Source: Hetaerina americana
Lineage: Eukaryota; Arthropoda; Insecta; Odonata; Calopterygidae
Reading direction: 5' to 3'
Length of the DNA: 64,000 nucleotides
Assembly: GCA_022747635.1 (NCBI GenBank)
Contig: JAKTNV010000014.1
Coordinates: 5,780,001-5,844,000 of the forward strand
The notes under the pieces: model-generated
The model's input: only the letters and a program-made list of their open reading frames with translations
Database searches by the model: none
What the model was told of the DNA's origin: nothing
In this document: positions 48,178-59,875 of the stretch, piece after piece
Layout: each line of letters begins with the position of its first letter
Numbering within the stretch: the first letter of the stretch is position 1
Translations under genes and position numbers: made by a program

Positions 48178-50640
48178 AAATGGAAGACACTACACATGCT
48201 ACGCATAGAAACACGGAATACGCATACATAACCACATAAATATACAGGAGCACAGTCACGCAGGGATATGAGGAGGAAAAGGGAGGTTCACCGCTGAGGA
48301 AAGAGTGAGCCAATCGCGGACTCAGTACAGCGAGGCAAACGGGAGAGAAGTGAGGAGTGGAAAGAGGAAGAGCGGGAAAGTCGGAAACGGTCGTAGTTGA
48401 AGGACCCAAGTGACGGTAAACCCAGTGTTGACTATTTTATGGAGACGAAAATGGAACCGTGGACTGCATACGGAAGCATGGCACCTCAAGGAAACTGGAG
48501 AGGGTAAAGGGGTAGACTTTTCTCTCTCTCTCTCTCAAGACCGCCTTTCCCGTCCAGAGACGGGACTTCATTAATTTTTCCCGGCGCGTAAAACCGGAGC
48601 GACACCACTTGCCCAAGGCACGCGCCCGCATGAAAAAATAGCGCACGTCATTTTACGATCTTTACGACTCATATCTCGATTGTTTCCCTATACAATCGTA
48701 AATCTAGCTAAAGAATAAAAGTTTCGGCTATAAAAAAATTAAAAATGACCAAAGAAATGAATGTCTGTCGCAGTTAAAGGAAGCAAGTATATGGATTGAA
48801 TACCGTCTGGAACACGCGTGAACGTTGGAATTCGAAAATATGAAAAAGATAAATTTCATCAGGGAAATGAAAAAATATCCAGAAATAAAGCACCAGGAAT
48901 AGTTCTTGTAAAGAAAGGTTATTCTCGATCTTAAATAAAAGTAACGACGGGATAACTCAGAATGCACTAGTCTTTAATAAGACACTCCTAGTTATCACGG
49001 GGTTATTGCTTTGGCTTATGAACTTCATCTAAAATGAAAATATTTACATGGTTTATAGACTTAAAATACGTCCATTAAAGATTGAAAATATTAGTGGTTA
49101 GGTTTTCTCTAAAATAAAAACAATGGTACCTAATGTATTATATCGCCAACCGAATATACCTGACCTTTAATCGCTTATATTTCCGTTCAATGAGAAGTAT
49201 TTGTTTATAGAACTTTTCACCGCTTTCTTCTTACGTTTCAAAAAGTGTCAGTCGATATTAATGAGGGAAAATGGAGAAAAACAGATCAATCGTATTAATA
49301 ACATCAAGTGCAATAATTCTTCAAAGTACTAGTCTTTGGCAAAAATATTGAACTTAAATCTCAAATAAGAAGGAACATAGTCGTAACTATACTATCAACA
49401 CAGGAACGAAATATCAGCTTTGAAGGAAATACAGGATTTCAAGTCAGTAGGGAGGGTTTTACTTCGACGATGAGTCATAGTTTTCAAAAAGCGTCAAAAT
49501 CTACCTCTAATTAGTTGGCTAACTACAGCAATCATTCCATCTTTCTCCCCACTTATTTCATTTTAATTGAGCATTCCTGAGCGCCAGTTTACATGTGATC
49601 AGTTCATTATAAAACGATAAGGGAATAGCGGCCGCAAAATAACCAGGCTCACAGAAGCAATCGTACGGGCGTCGTATGAAAATTGAATTCGATTCATACA
49701 GTCGCCATTAATTTCTCCGCGTACGAACTCAGCTCGATCCAATTAGTCACGCAGCCTCGCTCATTTCCGGCGGTCAACAGCACCGTTCCGCCATCGTCAT
49801 AACCGACGTCAGTGGTGCGACCGATTCTAATGCCCTCCCGCCACTTCGCCTCCCTCCCCTCACATCCACAACTCTGCCCCCCCCCCTCGAAACCATCCGT
49901 AACCCTTACAATCTCATTCGAATTTCAAATATCTCGATATTCGCCCTCTCCCACTTACCCATACCGCGCCCTTTATTTCTTTATTCACGTCAAAACAAAA
50001 ATTATTCAGAAAAATCAACATCGGATCCCTTTGATCAGAGGGGATCCAACGAGAGAAGGACTTGACGACGCGTCTCTTGTCCCTTGACGATTCTTTATGC
50101 GCACGAGAAATCAGTCAAACGTGCGCAATCAATCTAAGGGCTCGTAGGGAGAAATGACAGGGTGAAAACTGTAAAAATACTTCAAGCAGACATGGGAATA
50201 CTTACATACATGTAAGACTCCTTAAATGCTCCCAAACGGAAGTTATTTAGTGATTAAATCATTTTCTTTCCACGAAAAATGTAACTGGGGGGACGTTTCC
50301 CCATTCGCTTGTATACTCGCTCGTACACTCGACGGATATCTTCGGCCATTTAGACCGCGCCAACTGCTCACCCTCGTAATCAAGCAGTAACTACGTTTCA
50401 CCTGAAACACATATCGAAAGAAAAAATCTCGAAGAATCCCCAAGCTTACTGCTACTCTTGAAGTAGCCGGGAGTTGAACCGTGAAGGTCAGGCAGTCAAA
50501 TGAAAGCTGCATAGGAGCAGTGCTTGGACATGCATCCCAAATACCCGAATTTTCAAGTGATACTGAGGGAAGACGGCCTTGCTTCCTTAAAGTTAAGCCT
50601 CTCATGACGATTTCTCCCATTTCAGCCTACTCGATTTAAA
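48175..50640. other. Unassigned spacer
   Basis: Purine-rich at 48260-48400; a ctctctctctctctc run near 48520-48536; otherwise AT-rich. Small frames such as 49812-50087 (plus) and 50243-50620 (minus) have no recognised domain. Confidence 0.4.
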
Positions 50641-50690
50641 TATGTACATATATATATAATATATATATAATATGTATAAATTTAAATATA
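50641..50690. repeat. Imperfect TA-rich repeat
   Basis: Blocks of tatata separated by ta insertions (atatatatataatatatata and so on), partly self-complementary. Confidence 0.75.
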
Positions 50691-50765
50691 ATATTTTATT
50701 TGTATAGTTGATCACTTCATGTGTATGTATGTATTTGTTTATTTATTGCCTGTGTTTATATATAA

Positions 50766-50855
50766 TTCCTCGCAACTTCTATCTGCCTTCATGCTGTTTA
50801 AAATGTTTATTCTCTTCATTCCTCTTCCCCGCTTAACCAACATTCTCCCTTTGTG
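50766..50855 (-). mobile_element. LINE family B reverse-transcriptase C-terminal tail
   Basis: The minus frame reads GRMLVKRGRGMKRINILNSM followed by KADRSCEEL, matching GRMLGKRGKGRNRIGMLDGM and the E-L end of the 48-kb copy. Its downstream side runs into the TA-rich repeat at about 50650-50765, as other copies lie near AT arrays. Confidence 0.65.
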
Positions 50856-51469
50856 TCTTGCCCTTCAACGTTTCACTCTGCCTCTCAATATTTCCTCCGC
50901 CTTCTCTTTCTAGCTTCTTCGTAATCGCCTAGCAACGTCCTCTCTTTGCCCACTTACCGTTCTAAAAACTTTATCTTTTGTCTCATTATCTTCTAACAAC
51001 TCATTATCCCCAGTCTTCTCCAAATCTAGATCTCAAAAACATCCAAATTATACCCATCCTCTGCCCTCAAAGATAGGATTTCAGATTCATGGATTGACAA
51101 TAACCATGAATTAAGTCAAATAACGAAAGCTGAGATAAAAACAATGCAAATTTCATCAAGATCCATTGGTAGAATTCTACGAATACTGAGTACTTCATGG
51201 CGTACTTAAGGAAGTCTAGGGAGCATTGTGTGAAGTCACCCCCGATTCCAATTGGAATATGATTGGCGTCCCGTCACCCCCAACACCAACTTGTTTCTTC
51301 CACCTCAAACCTAGCTAACAGTCTGCTCTTACATATCCCGTGGCTAGATCCTTATCAACTAATCTGTCCCCAATGGTTGAAATTCATGCCAGGATAAGTG
51401 CCACGGTTACTTCTTACACAACACCACAGGAATTTTAAACTCAAAAAATGCCTCCTATAGTGTTATTAG
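50856..51469. other. Unassigned spacer
   Basis: Pyrimidine-rich at the start (may include a few more family B codons), then nothing recognised. Confidence 0.4.
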
Positions 51470-52215
51470 TCTTATGAGTACCGATTCTCGATCATCGCGG
51501 GGCTACAAACACACCTGGGACGGTTGGAACCACGAGACACTTCGTACATGCTCAGCGAACGTCCCGACCATCAGCGCGGAAGTTTGTACACTGAGGTACA
51601 CGGACCCGTCACAAATTTCGCGAGACCGTCATTCATTCGGAAAACCAAGCCAGAGGAAAAGAACATCGACGGAGGTGTTTGAAATAGCACCACTCCCGTG
51701 CAGTTAACATTCCCCTCTCTCCCGAATCCGTCCCCGGCGGCGGAAGATTGGTGAGTTCGCGCCGATGGAGGCTTGTTTTTAGCGATCGTCCCTTATAGCT
51801 CGCACGGATCCTAAACGCCCATGTTGCCGTTGCTTTCGTCGCTACAACTTGTGTGTGTACGAGAGAGAAAGAGAGTGAGTGGGGGTGCGCGACACCCGAA
51901 TTTACACCAGCTGATTCCCCCGCCCCCATCCGACCACCCATCTCTGCCTTTAATGAATCACCGGAAAAGCCATACCCCGGATGGGCGGATCGTATAAAGG
52001 ACCCCCTTCCTCCCCCCCTCTCCCTTTCTCTCTCTGTTCCTCCGGTCGCCCTTATCAAACATCGCGCGTGTCGGGCCGTGGAGCTCTGCCGAACGAAAAC
52101 CTCCGCTCGCAGGATGTAAGCGCCGTCGCCTTCACGGATTTCGGACACGAACGCTCGACGCCGTTCTGAGGACACGCAGACACAGACAGAGAGATAGGCT
52201 TCGCGGTCGTTAAAG
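51470..52215. other. CpG-rich block with TATA-like site
   Basis: Raised CpG from about 51480 to 52210. A TATA-like gtataaagg at 51992-52000 is followed by a pyrimidine-rich stretch (ccctctccctttctctctct) at +20 to +45. Overlapping open frames of 62-180 codons on both strands have no recognised domain. It is a candidate promoter region on the plus strand, not supported by any visible exon. Confidence 0.35.
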
Positions 52216-53279
52216 AGAAACAGTTTCTAAGCGTAGCGATAATTTTCACCGCAAGGGCAATATAATTTTTTAAGTAAAAAAATTGTTTTGAAAGCTTCAT
52301 TTACCTAAAAATCTCTTCCAACAGCACATAATTCTCGCGCATCCCCAAGTTTTTTGGGCGTAATTTTGGTGGGCGTAAATTCTCGATGACAATCCGCAAA
52401 ACAGGTACTATTTACGGGTGTATTATACATAATTATTGGGAACAAACAAAACCTAGTAGGTGTATTCTAGGCATCCATAAAGCCCTTAAGTGGTTTAGTA
52501 TTCCCTCTGTTTTGTAAGTTGACGCGTGAAATCGGACTACCTCGAATCCAATTGTCACAGGCTCATTTTCAAGAGAATTTTGCGTACTTGTCTTCCAATT
52601 TAATTGATTTGTTTAATTTCACCAACGGAAGTTTATTGAGTGGTATCATGATTTCTAACTTTAATGATACTTCAAAACTGCCGACCTGACTTGGTCACAT
52701 TTTAAATTTACAGCGTGCTAGTGGTATCTAATTTTGATGAATATTTTTACACACTAAACACGACTCCAAAAAGGATTTTTAAAACAATTATTTTCCTTAA
52801 AAAATATATAATTTCCTCATATAAAATACTCTTATCAAGGAAACAGTATATAAAGGAAAACAATACACGTCTTTCATTATACCTCCCTAAATTCAAACAT
52901 TTGTTTTACTGTGACATTAAACATTGAAGAAGAAAGTCTTCACAGAGATCCATATAACTGGTTGTTCAACGTTTTCATTCGCTCATGTGAAGCGGACATT
53001 TTATTCGAATCCTATGAATAAACTGCAATGCTATGGGCAACTTTTAAATCCCTCATGGCAGAGGAAACTCAGCACCTGAAACTCACACTACACCGAATAT
53101 TTTCCCCAAATGATTCGCATGACCGCATTCACAGAGAAAAAACCCTTAGAAAAAGCGTACCAATCAGGTTCGTTAATTTTGGAACATACCGACACAATCA
53201 AATATTCCGGCAGCAGTAGTCGTCGGGGATTGAGGGAAAATTAATGATCTCTGACAAACTCTACACTCCTAGTTAACTA
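52216..53279. other. Unassigned AT-rich spacer
   Basis: No gene or repeat recognised. Confidence 0.45.
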
Positions 53280-54278
53280 ACTATTTTCTTCGATTACTAC
53301 GGCAAACGCTGATGAACATAAAACGAAAATAAAAGTCCTGAAAAACGAGAGCAAACGAGCAAATATTTTGCGGAGGAATAATTTAACCGACGCCCGTGTA
53401 TCCAGCGGGAGACGCGATGGGCACACACTCGTGCGCGCACGCTTGCACACACAGATGCAGCTCGCAACGCGCTCTCCGAGTTTCCCCTCCCACCACTTCG
53501 CGAAAAGGACAATTTCCGTGATTAAGGCTCTCTCCTGCACATACGTGCGGGAACGAAAACACACACACTCGCACAGACGCACACATCCACGCTCATACTC
53601 TTTCGACGGCGGAAATTCATTCCTATGGGGCGTCGTCCCCCCATCGTTCACTTGAAAAAGTCCGGGACGCCGATCGAGCGACGACCGAGTGGGCGAGTGA
53701 CCACCCAGGTGGCTCGATATCGGGCATGAATTACCCTCGGCACCACAAATGCATACATGAAGGACACGCGTGAATGAGCAAGGACCCCAGGAAAGCAGCG
53801 GCCACGTCCTCAATCCCTTCCCCCCACCCCATCCCTCGAGGGACGACGAATGCGTTGGTTCCGCCGAACTGATGCGCGCACGATATCCCACCGAAATCGA
53901 TCCCGGTTCATGAGCGTACGTGTGTGCCGATTGCCTTTCCTCGCCCCACCCGATCCGTCATACCAATCCACCATCCTCCTCGCCCTTCCCCCATCCCTCT
54001 CCGCCTCACTCAAACCAATCTCTCCGACGACGATATGCTTCCGTCGCTCTTACAGAAAGTAGAGTCCCGAACGGCCACTCTCCTCAAACCCGATCCACAT
54101 GCATCGCCACCCCAGGACCCACACCAACTTCTCCACAGGACCGCCTCACTTCCACGCCTCCTACACACGAGCTTCAAGTACACTTCCCATGGCTCGTGAG
54201 GATTGTCTGACATGAACAATTGAACAATAATCCTCCAATGCAAGCAAGCATAGGTTTCGGCCAATAATTGGGTTCAGC
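53280..54278. other. CpG-rich then C-rich block
   Basis: CpG-rich between 53360 and 53900 (cacacactcgtgcgcgcacg and similar), then C-rich on plus to about 54200. Overlapping frames of 67-204 codons on both strands are unrecognised; those at 53850-54210 plus are Pro/Ser/Thr low complexity. No gene called. Confidence 0.4.
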
Positions 54279-54692
54279 AATGTCAAAAAATGGCTTCCAA
54301 CTCCCAATAATGGAATCACTTCCTTTTAGATACTTTCATTTCGTATCGGACGCTTTATTGACAATTGCTACCACATTTAACAGTAGAGTTTCACATTTCA
54401 CCATCGAATATCAATTTTATCAAAGAATTATGAAAACAAAATAGAATGAGTTACATAGAAAGAAGTGCTCCGAAGAGTGAGTGGAGGGTGTGAGGGCGAA
54501 GAGGGAAGTGACTCCGGACGCAAGGCTAGAGATAAACTACGAGCAGTCTTCAGTCAAAAATATCTGTGCTAAGAAGATAAAAGTGAATGAAGAGGTTAAC
54601 AGGGAAAAGGATATAGTTTGGAGAGCTGCTGAAAGCCCTCAAACAGATAACTCGTGATGGTGATGTGTTTATCTCTTAATTGATGAAGATTT
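54279..54692 (+). repeat. Dispersed 410-bp repeat, copy 1
   Basis: Aligns along its length with 60675-61090 in the same orientation. Shared blocks are ggcttccaactcccaataat / tgcttccaactcccaataat, then ctccgaagag, ggaagtgact, ataaactacgag, atatagtttgga, gagctgctgaaagccctc and gatgtgtttatc. This copy has stops where copy 2 keeps an open frame. The class is unknown: it has no tRNA head and no reverse-transcriptase motif that I can see. Confidence 0.75.
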
Positions 54693-54832
54693 GAACAGAA
54701 AAAATTAGACTAATACGAATCACGTTATTAAGATCGTTCATCCCGGCCAGATACTTGGCGTTCGTCCCGCTGGATTAATGAGCTACAGATTCATTTTGGT
54801 AACTGGATGAAGGCTGCGGAAAAGAGTGCAAC
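54693..54832. other. Spacer between repeat and mariner relic
   Basis: Lies in the expected place for upstream mariner transposase coding sequence, but I cannot recognise it in any frame. Confidence 0.35.
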
Positions 54833-55078
54833 TCGTCTGGTAGGAGATATTTGCCGCCGCCCTACAGCCCCGATGTAGCATAGCCGGACTCCCCAAGAAT
54901 AAAAAGGAGAGTGAAAGACAACCATTTTGGAACTCTGGATTACGTCAAAGAGGCCATCACGAGGTTCCTGAGCGAGTTTCCCGTCGACGGCTTCAAGGAA
55001 GCGTACCGCGACTGGCGGAAACGCTGGCATCGGTAAGCCGATGAAGAAGGGAGTCATTTTGAAGAATTTTCGTAATTT
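54833..55078 (+). pseudogene. Mariner-type transposase C-terminal pseudogene
   Basis: One plus-strand frame, from 54851, reads LPPPYSPDVA, a stop (54881-54883), then PDSPRIKRRVKDNHFGTLDY and VKEAITRFLSEFPVDGFKEA, then YRDWRKRWHR, a stop (55034-55036), then ADEEGSHFEEFS and a final stop at 55073. YSPD.A..D is the mariner motif that holds the third catalytic Asp of DD34D, and the W.KRW..C...G.YFE end is the usual mariner C-terminus. Only about 75 codons of a protein normally near 345 residues remain. Two in-frame stops and the loss of the N-terminal two thirds make it non-functional. Possible 3' flank with an inverted-repeat trace (ttgggacagacactgta) is at about 55120-55137. Confidence 0.8.
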
Positions 55079-55349
55079 ACACTCTCTGCAATAAAGTTTT
55101 AACCAAATTTGTTCTACTTGTTCTTGGGACAGACACTGTATCTACACCGTGCACATTCACCCCACCGAAGTCTCCAAACTACACTCTCACAAGATGACTA
55201 AGAAGGGGTTAAGCTCAATGTAACTTCTCCCAACCGAAACTTTGGAGCAGGAAACGCTCAAGTGGAGCAACAAAGTTGTTATAGTCACTGTAAATATAAT
55301 GGCAATCAAATAGGAGCTAAGAAAGAACTGAGGTGGGAGGTGGATTTTA
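55079..55349. other. Unassigned spacer downstream of mariner relic
   Basis: The first 60 bp probably represents the mariner 3' UTR and terminal repeat. Nothing else recognised. Confidence 0.4.
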
Positions 55350-55650
55350 ATCATCTCCATATCAATCTGGGGGTGGGTAGATCAGTAGTCTAGGGTTGGC
55401 GACGCAACCACTTCGATTCTCCGGCTTCCAATCACTCCAACCCTCGCTCGAGGGTGGCGGCGAGGAAAACGACCCACCCCCCATCCACCTCCTACCGCTC
55501 CTCCCACAACGCCTTCCCCTTCCCAAACGCCCCATCTCAATGCCTCTCCAGCCGCTCGATTCAAACGGCAAAGCCCAGTCTCATACACCAACAACCCCCA
55601 CGCAAATTACGCCAACACCTTCCATTCCCCCCCGCTGAGTCAAGTCCCCC
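55350..55650. repeat. C-rich low-complexity block
   Basis: C-rich plus strand. Overlapping open frames of 70-80 codons on both strands are Pro/Ser or Gly/Arg-rich. Confidence 0.5.
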
Positions 55651-56617
55651 AGCGCCAGCCGAACTCTATTAACCCACACTTTTGTAACCGACTGATTCCA
55701 ACCCCCATTCTGTTTCCGAAACGTAAAAAAAACAGGAGAGGGGAAGGAAAGACCTTTCGCCGGGGAATAAAAATTATGGGGAAAAAAAAATGATTCAGTT
55801 ATTTTTTTATAAAAAAGGAAACTCTTCCCTCAATTTTTTTGTCCTTTTTTCGCATTCCCTCTTGCCGATTCCTCTCTATCCCTTATTTCCGGTGCGTAAA
55901 TGCAAGCATTTTTGGACGAATTTGTTTGATGTTCATTTTTTGTTCTGGGGGAGAGAGCAAGCGGGAAGAGACGACGCGCGTATCTCTTGACAACTTGCGA
56001 TGATGGCTACAGCGGCGCTCGTCATAACGCTCGCGCGAATGTCCGCTTATGTGCACGATATATTTATTCATTTCAAGTTGTAACGTTTTTCTTCCTCGCT
56101 GCCGTGCGCACAGCGGACTTACTAGAGCAAAACAAAACACTGTCCCACTTCCATCCTCGGTCCTTCCCTCCTTCCCCTCACTCCCCCCACCCTCCACACA
56201 TCTCCACTCCACCAAAAACAAAATTACGAAAAAAGGATCGAGGGGCAGTGGAAATAATGCGAAGAAGAATTTTCCGAGCGGGAAATATTGTGTCACCGCA
56301 TTGTCCCTCCGCAAAGTCCGTAATTAAAAAGATAAAAATAGGAAGTTTTTGATGCGAAAAATTAATATACTTCGGGAGACAGCCGGAGAGAAGCAAATTT
56401 CGGACAGACTTTTGAAAAATGGACTAATGGAAGAGTACATTTCCTTTGCTCATGGAGCAGAGGTTTGAAAAAAAAACCACACGCTTCCATTATCTCTATT
56501 AAATGAGCAGCGAATGAGATTCCCTGGAGCCACCGTAATTAACAGCTGAGATTAACGGAAAATGTAATCCCGCGTATTATTTCTCTAAATATGTAAAAAC
56601 CATGATGATAATTAATA
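55651..56617. other. Unassigned spacer, CpG-rich at 55.95-56.3 kb
   Basis: A GC-raised patch with overlapping frames on both strands (55883-56352). No domain recognised. Confidence 0.4.
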
Positions 56618-56619
56618 TA

Positions 56620-56973
56620 CGAGGCCTGTCGAAAACTTATCCGACCTTAAAATTTTCACGAAGTCTACAGTGATGCTAGGACGACGCAACTGTGCACAGT
56701 AAAAGGAGACAGCTTATGCGCATGCTTGAATTTTTTCTCCGTCTTCGAGTGAGTCAGTTACTGCGTCAAATGAGTTGCTTTCATACTCGTGCTCATCGAT
56801 TTTTCATCTCTATCAAAATAAGTGAACGAGTTGAATTTATTGAGTCGTTATGGTACACGAATGGCTCATCTCCAGGACAGTACTTGCTGGACACTACCGG
56901 CACTGACCCGGAGTTTCTGAACACCCTGATAATTGAAAAATTCAAGGTAGGCTCTTTTTTTCGACAGACCTCG
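56620..56973. mobile_element. Mariner-type MITE with TA target duplication
   Basis: The left end cgaggcctgtcgaaaa (56620-56635) and the right end (56958-56973, reverse complement cgaggtctgtcgaaaa) form 16-bp terminal inverted repeats with one mismatch. Both ends are flanked by TA (56618-56619 and 56974-56975), the Tc1/mariner target duplication. The left end continues ttatccgacctt, typical of a mariner terminus. The 354-bp interior has no transposase motif. A plus-strand open frame that starts inside and runs out beyond the right end (56692-57048) is not a gene. The relic transposase 1.6 kb upstream shows that mariners have been active in this genome, but a direct partnership is not shown. 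Confidence 0.85.
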
Positions 56974-56975
56974 TA

Positions 56976-57640
56976 CATGAGTTCTCAAAAAATAATTCAT
57001 TGTACATTTAAATGTTTCACTTATATAATGTTTCTGCGTATTAAATGAGCTTTTGAAAATGTAACGTTTAATACTGGCGCGTTAGCAATTGATCTTTACG
57101 ATAGTTTAATAAATCAAATGGCACACGATATAAACGATAAACCTATATTACTACGACACGAGATTTTGACTATGAAGTTAAGACATAAAAATTATATACC
57201 ACCAAACAGTAATAAATGTGTAGGTTGTAATTTCGCTCCTCAGAGTCAATAAGCCTGCTATTAATTAGCCCAAAAATAAATACATCAGGCTTTATGAATT
57301 CACGGATAAGTATTTTCTGAAATAATCACCGACAGTTACTAGTGAAAGTGACATTTTAAACTCACAAACTCAATTTGTAGATGTCACAGAGCGATTATCT
57401 AAACAAACCTTTACTTCACAGCTGAAAATTTGTCGTAACTGTACGTAAACCGCAAAAAAAGTACCTTTGAACTCTTGCACAGCACACGATTTCACGTTGG
57501 TGGGCCCACTTCCGAATACGCAGATCTCTAAAGGTATACACGTAGGATTTGACATTTAGGCGAGTGTTTGCTTTTCATTTCGTTATTTTTGGATGTGCAG
57601 TCCTCGTGATTCCGATTTAGATAAAGGATATAGCTGCATC
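56976..57640. other. Unassigned AT-rich spacer
   Basis: No gene or repeat recognised. Confidence 0.45.
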
Positions 57641-58310
57641 CTTTTTGTCGCCCGTCTCCGAAAGCTTACGAAAACAAAACACCAATCGCCGTCAAGAGAG
57701 TCGAAACGGGTAAAGCATCAAGGGAGTCAAAAGGACGTCACGTATCGATTGAAATGCGAGCGGTGAAAAAAGAGACGCCGCGCGCTCATTTAGCAGTGCA
57801 ACTTGTTTTGTCCTCGGGAGGAGGATGAAGGGAGAGGAGTTGCAGGCGGGCGTGGAAGCGCGTGGTCTGCCCGGGGATTGATCCTCCCCAATCGGGGCGG
57901 AGGAGGACACGCCTCTTTCGTGGTGGAGGGGTGCGCGGGCCAGGGGAAAGGCGGGTGGAACCACAAACAAACACTTTTGTGCCTCGTGTTTGGGTAAAAG
58001 GTCCACCGCCATATCCCCTCCCCCTCTCTCTCTCTGGCGTTGGCCTACACGCACACACATTGGGTAGGTGAGCACACGGGGACTCCACACAAACGACCCC
58101 GTTTCGTTTAAATGAAGGAGCGTCGTGCTCTGGCCGGGAGATGGGGTGGGCCGGGACAATGTGGCCCACGATCCGGAAACAATTAAGGAACGCGGCGCGC
58201 GGCCTTCGGTGGTGAGGCAGGGGCGTGGATAGGGGGCGAGAGCTCGACGAAAAGGGGGAGGGGGCGATTATTATGGTCCCGCAACCGAGCGGACATAACG
58301 ATTAAGGCAT
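57641..58310. other. CpG-rich block
   Basis: Raised CpG and G-rich sequence (ggaacgcggcgcgcggcctt and similar). Overlapping open frames of 64-155 codons on both strands, none recognised. It is a candidate regulatory or 5' exon region by composition. Confidence 0.4.
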
Positions 58311-59186
58311 AAAAAAGGAGAATTCTTTTCTGGATGGGTGACGACGCTATCCATTGGGTTAAAGTGCACGGAACCGTTCATTTTTTTTTTTAATTCCGAA
58401 ACTTAAATCCCACAAAATGTTCAAAAAGCTCAAGCGCACAGGAGAGTAACGGAGATCCTTCCATTATGGTCTGGAGATGGCGAATCAACTGCGGTGCTCG
58501 AGACTTCATTCGGGCAAGCAGGCGAAGTGGTAACGCGGGAGGTGGATGCAGAGAGATCGGTGAAATTGGCGCACGAACGTTGACACTGGACAAAGAGAAG
58601 AGGCCCCCACAATCTAAAGAGTTGACAGGGTCCGTAGTTCAATAAGACATCATCTGAAATGCGGTGCCTCCTAGCGGAAATGAAAACACTTTTCTGGTTT
58701 TCTTGGTTTTCTGGTTTCAAGGCGTGCGTTGATCGGTGGGCGTGAAATCGCTGAGCGCGGATTTCAAGACGGGCAGGTAAGTATGCAACACTGCTCTCAT
58801 TACGGCGCTCCATAAATATACGCACTCGGATTTCAAGGGTCTGAATGGAGGACAGTGTCCCACAGGCGAAATATATAAATAGCACCGTCTGGAATAGACA
58901 CGTGGTATAATTTCAACACGATGTGTAGACAAAAAAATAGTTATCTCAGTGAAAAAAAAGTTCACCTGCTCGAAGACTCCACTTTGGTTAAATCATTATT
59001 ATTATTGGTAGTCTACCGCTTAACATATATTTGGGATGGATTCATTAGACTTAATCATCGCCAAAATTCTAAGCCTCACGCAGCATGACACGGGAACACA
59101 CATACACAGCGATAAACCACGATGCTTACATCCAATTCAACAATGCACATCAAATATACTTGCACAACAATGAATATTTATTCTTA
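58311..59186. other. Unassigned spacer
   Basis: A 151-codon minus-strand open frame (58430-58885) is of balanced composition but has no domain I recognise and no clear splice signals. It is the least obviously artefactual of the long frames, but I still cannot support a gene. Confidence 0.35.
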
Positions 59187-59300
59187 TACCCTATTTCGTA
59201 CTAACTCTTTGCTTTCCTCCATTCCGTTCAAGAAGCCTATACAGATTCTTTTCCTCCCCCTACCTATCCCGCCTCAAATGCTACTTACTATATCTCGAAC
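59187..59300 (-). mobile_element. LINE family B reverse-transcriptase C-terminal tail
   Basis: The minus frame reads IVRDIVSSI, a stop, then GGIGRGRKRICIGFLNGMEE and SKELV. The GRGRKRI...LNGM core matches the other four family B tails. An internal stop shows decay. Confidence 0.6.
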
Positions 59301-59563
59301 AACAATTGCTTCACTCTGTCTTCATCATTTCATCGCCAATCAAAATACCCTGCATCTACAATTCCGCTTCCTGATTATTTCTTCACCCGTGTTCCATGCC
59401 ACGCCAAGTACATAATGATGGCCACAGATTTTGTTCAATTTCATATAAATTACTCATGATTCGTTACTCAAGAGTATGCGAGTGAGCGTAGGAGATTATA
59501 AACTTATTTTTTTTAATGATTGTAAAAGGAAAGACTGATAAAAATACGGTCCTATATAAATAA
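59301..59563. other. Unassigned AT-rich spacer
   Basis: No gene or repeat recognised. Confidence 0.4.
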
Positions 59564-59587
59564 TATACGAGATATAAATCTCGTATA
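59564..59587. repeat. Short inverted repeat (10-bp arms)
   Basis: tatacgagat, a 4-base loop, then atctcgtata; a perfect stem in AT-rich surroundings. It is too isolated to call a terminator or a small RNA. Confidence 0.6.
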
Positions 59588-59619
59588 ATATACATATATC
59601 ACCATCACCACAATTAGCC

Positions 59620-59875
59620 CGAAATTTTGCTTAATAGGTGAGGGCATAGCTCACCTAATGCAAAGCACCTCAAAGCGTGTGAGATTCATATCAACATGGT
59701 AGGGAGGCCATTTCCTTAATCCGTGTGCTGACTGTGGTTCCCCAGAAGGAAGATCTGGTACCCGAAAAATCGTACGCCTTGGGTTAAGCTGATGGTTCCC
59801 CGGAAATCGAACTCGGGAGCCTCCGTTTAATAGCTTCGAGTACCCAAAGGACTATCACGTTCCCCATATAATATA
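59620..59875 (-). mobile_element. tRNA-derived SINE, minus strand
   Basis: On the minus strand a tRNA-like head runs ggggaacgtgatagtccttt, then gggtactcgaagc, and reaches the B-box cccgagttcgatttccgggg at about 59802-59821. A body of about 180 bp follows down to about 59620. The head is well formed, but I find no second copy of this body in the window. Confidence 0.5.

Noticed and set aside
56692..57048. A 118-codon plus-strand frame
   Set aside because: It starts inside the MITE and runs past its right terminal repeat; no transposase or other motif.
59564..59587. A microRNA or terminator hairpin
   Set aside because: The stem is only 10 bp in AT-rich DNA, too short for a microRNA precursor, and there is no adjacent gene.
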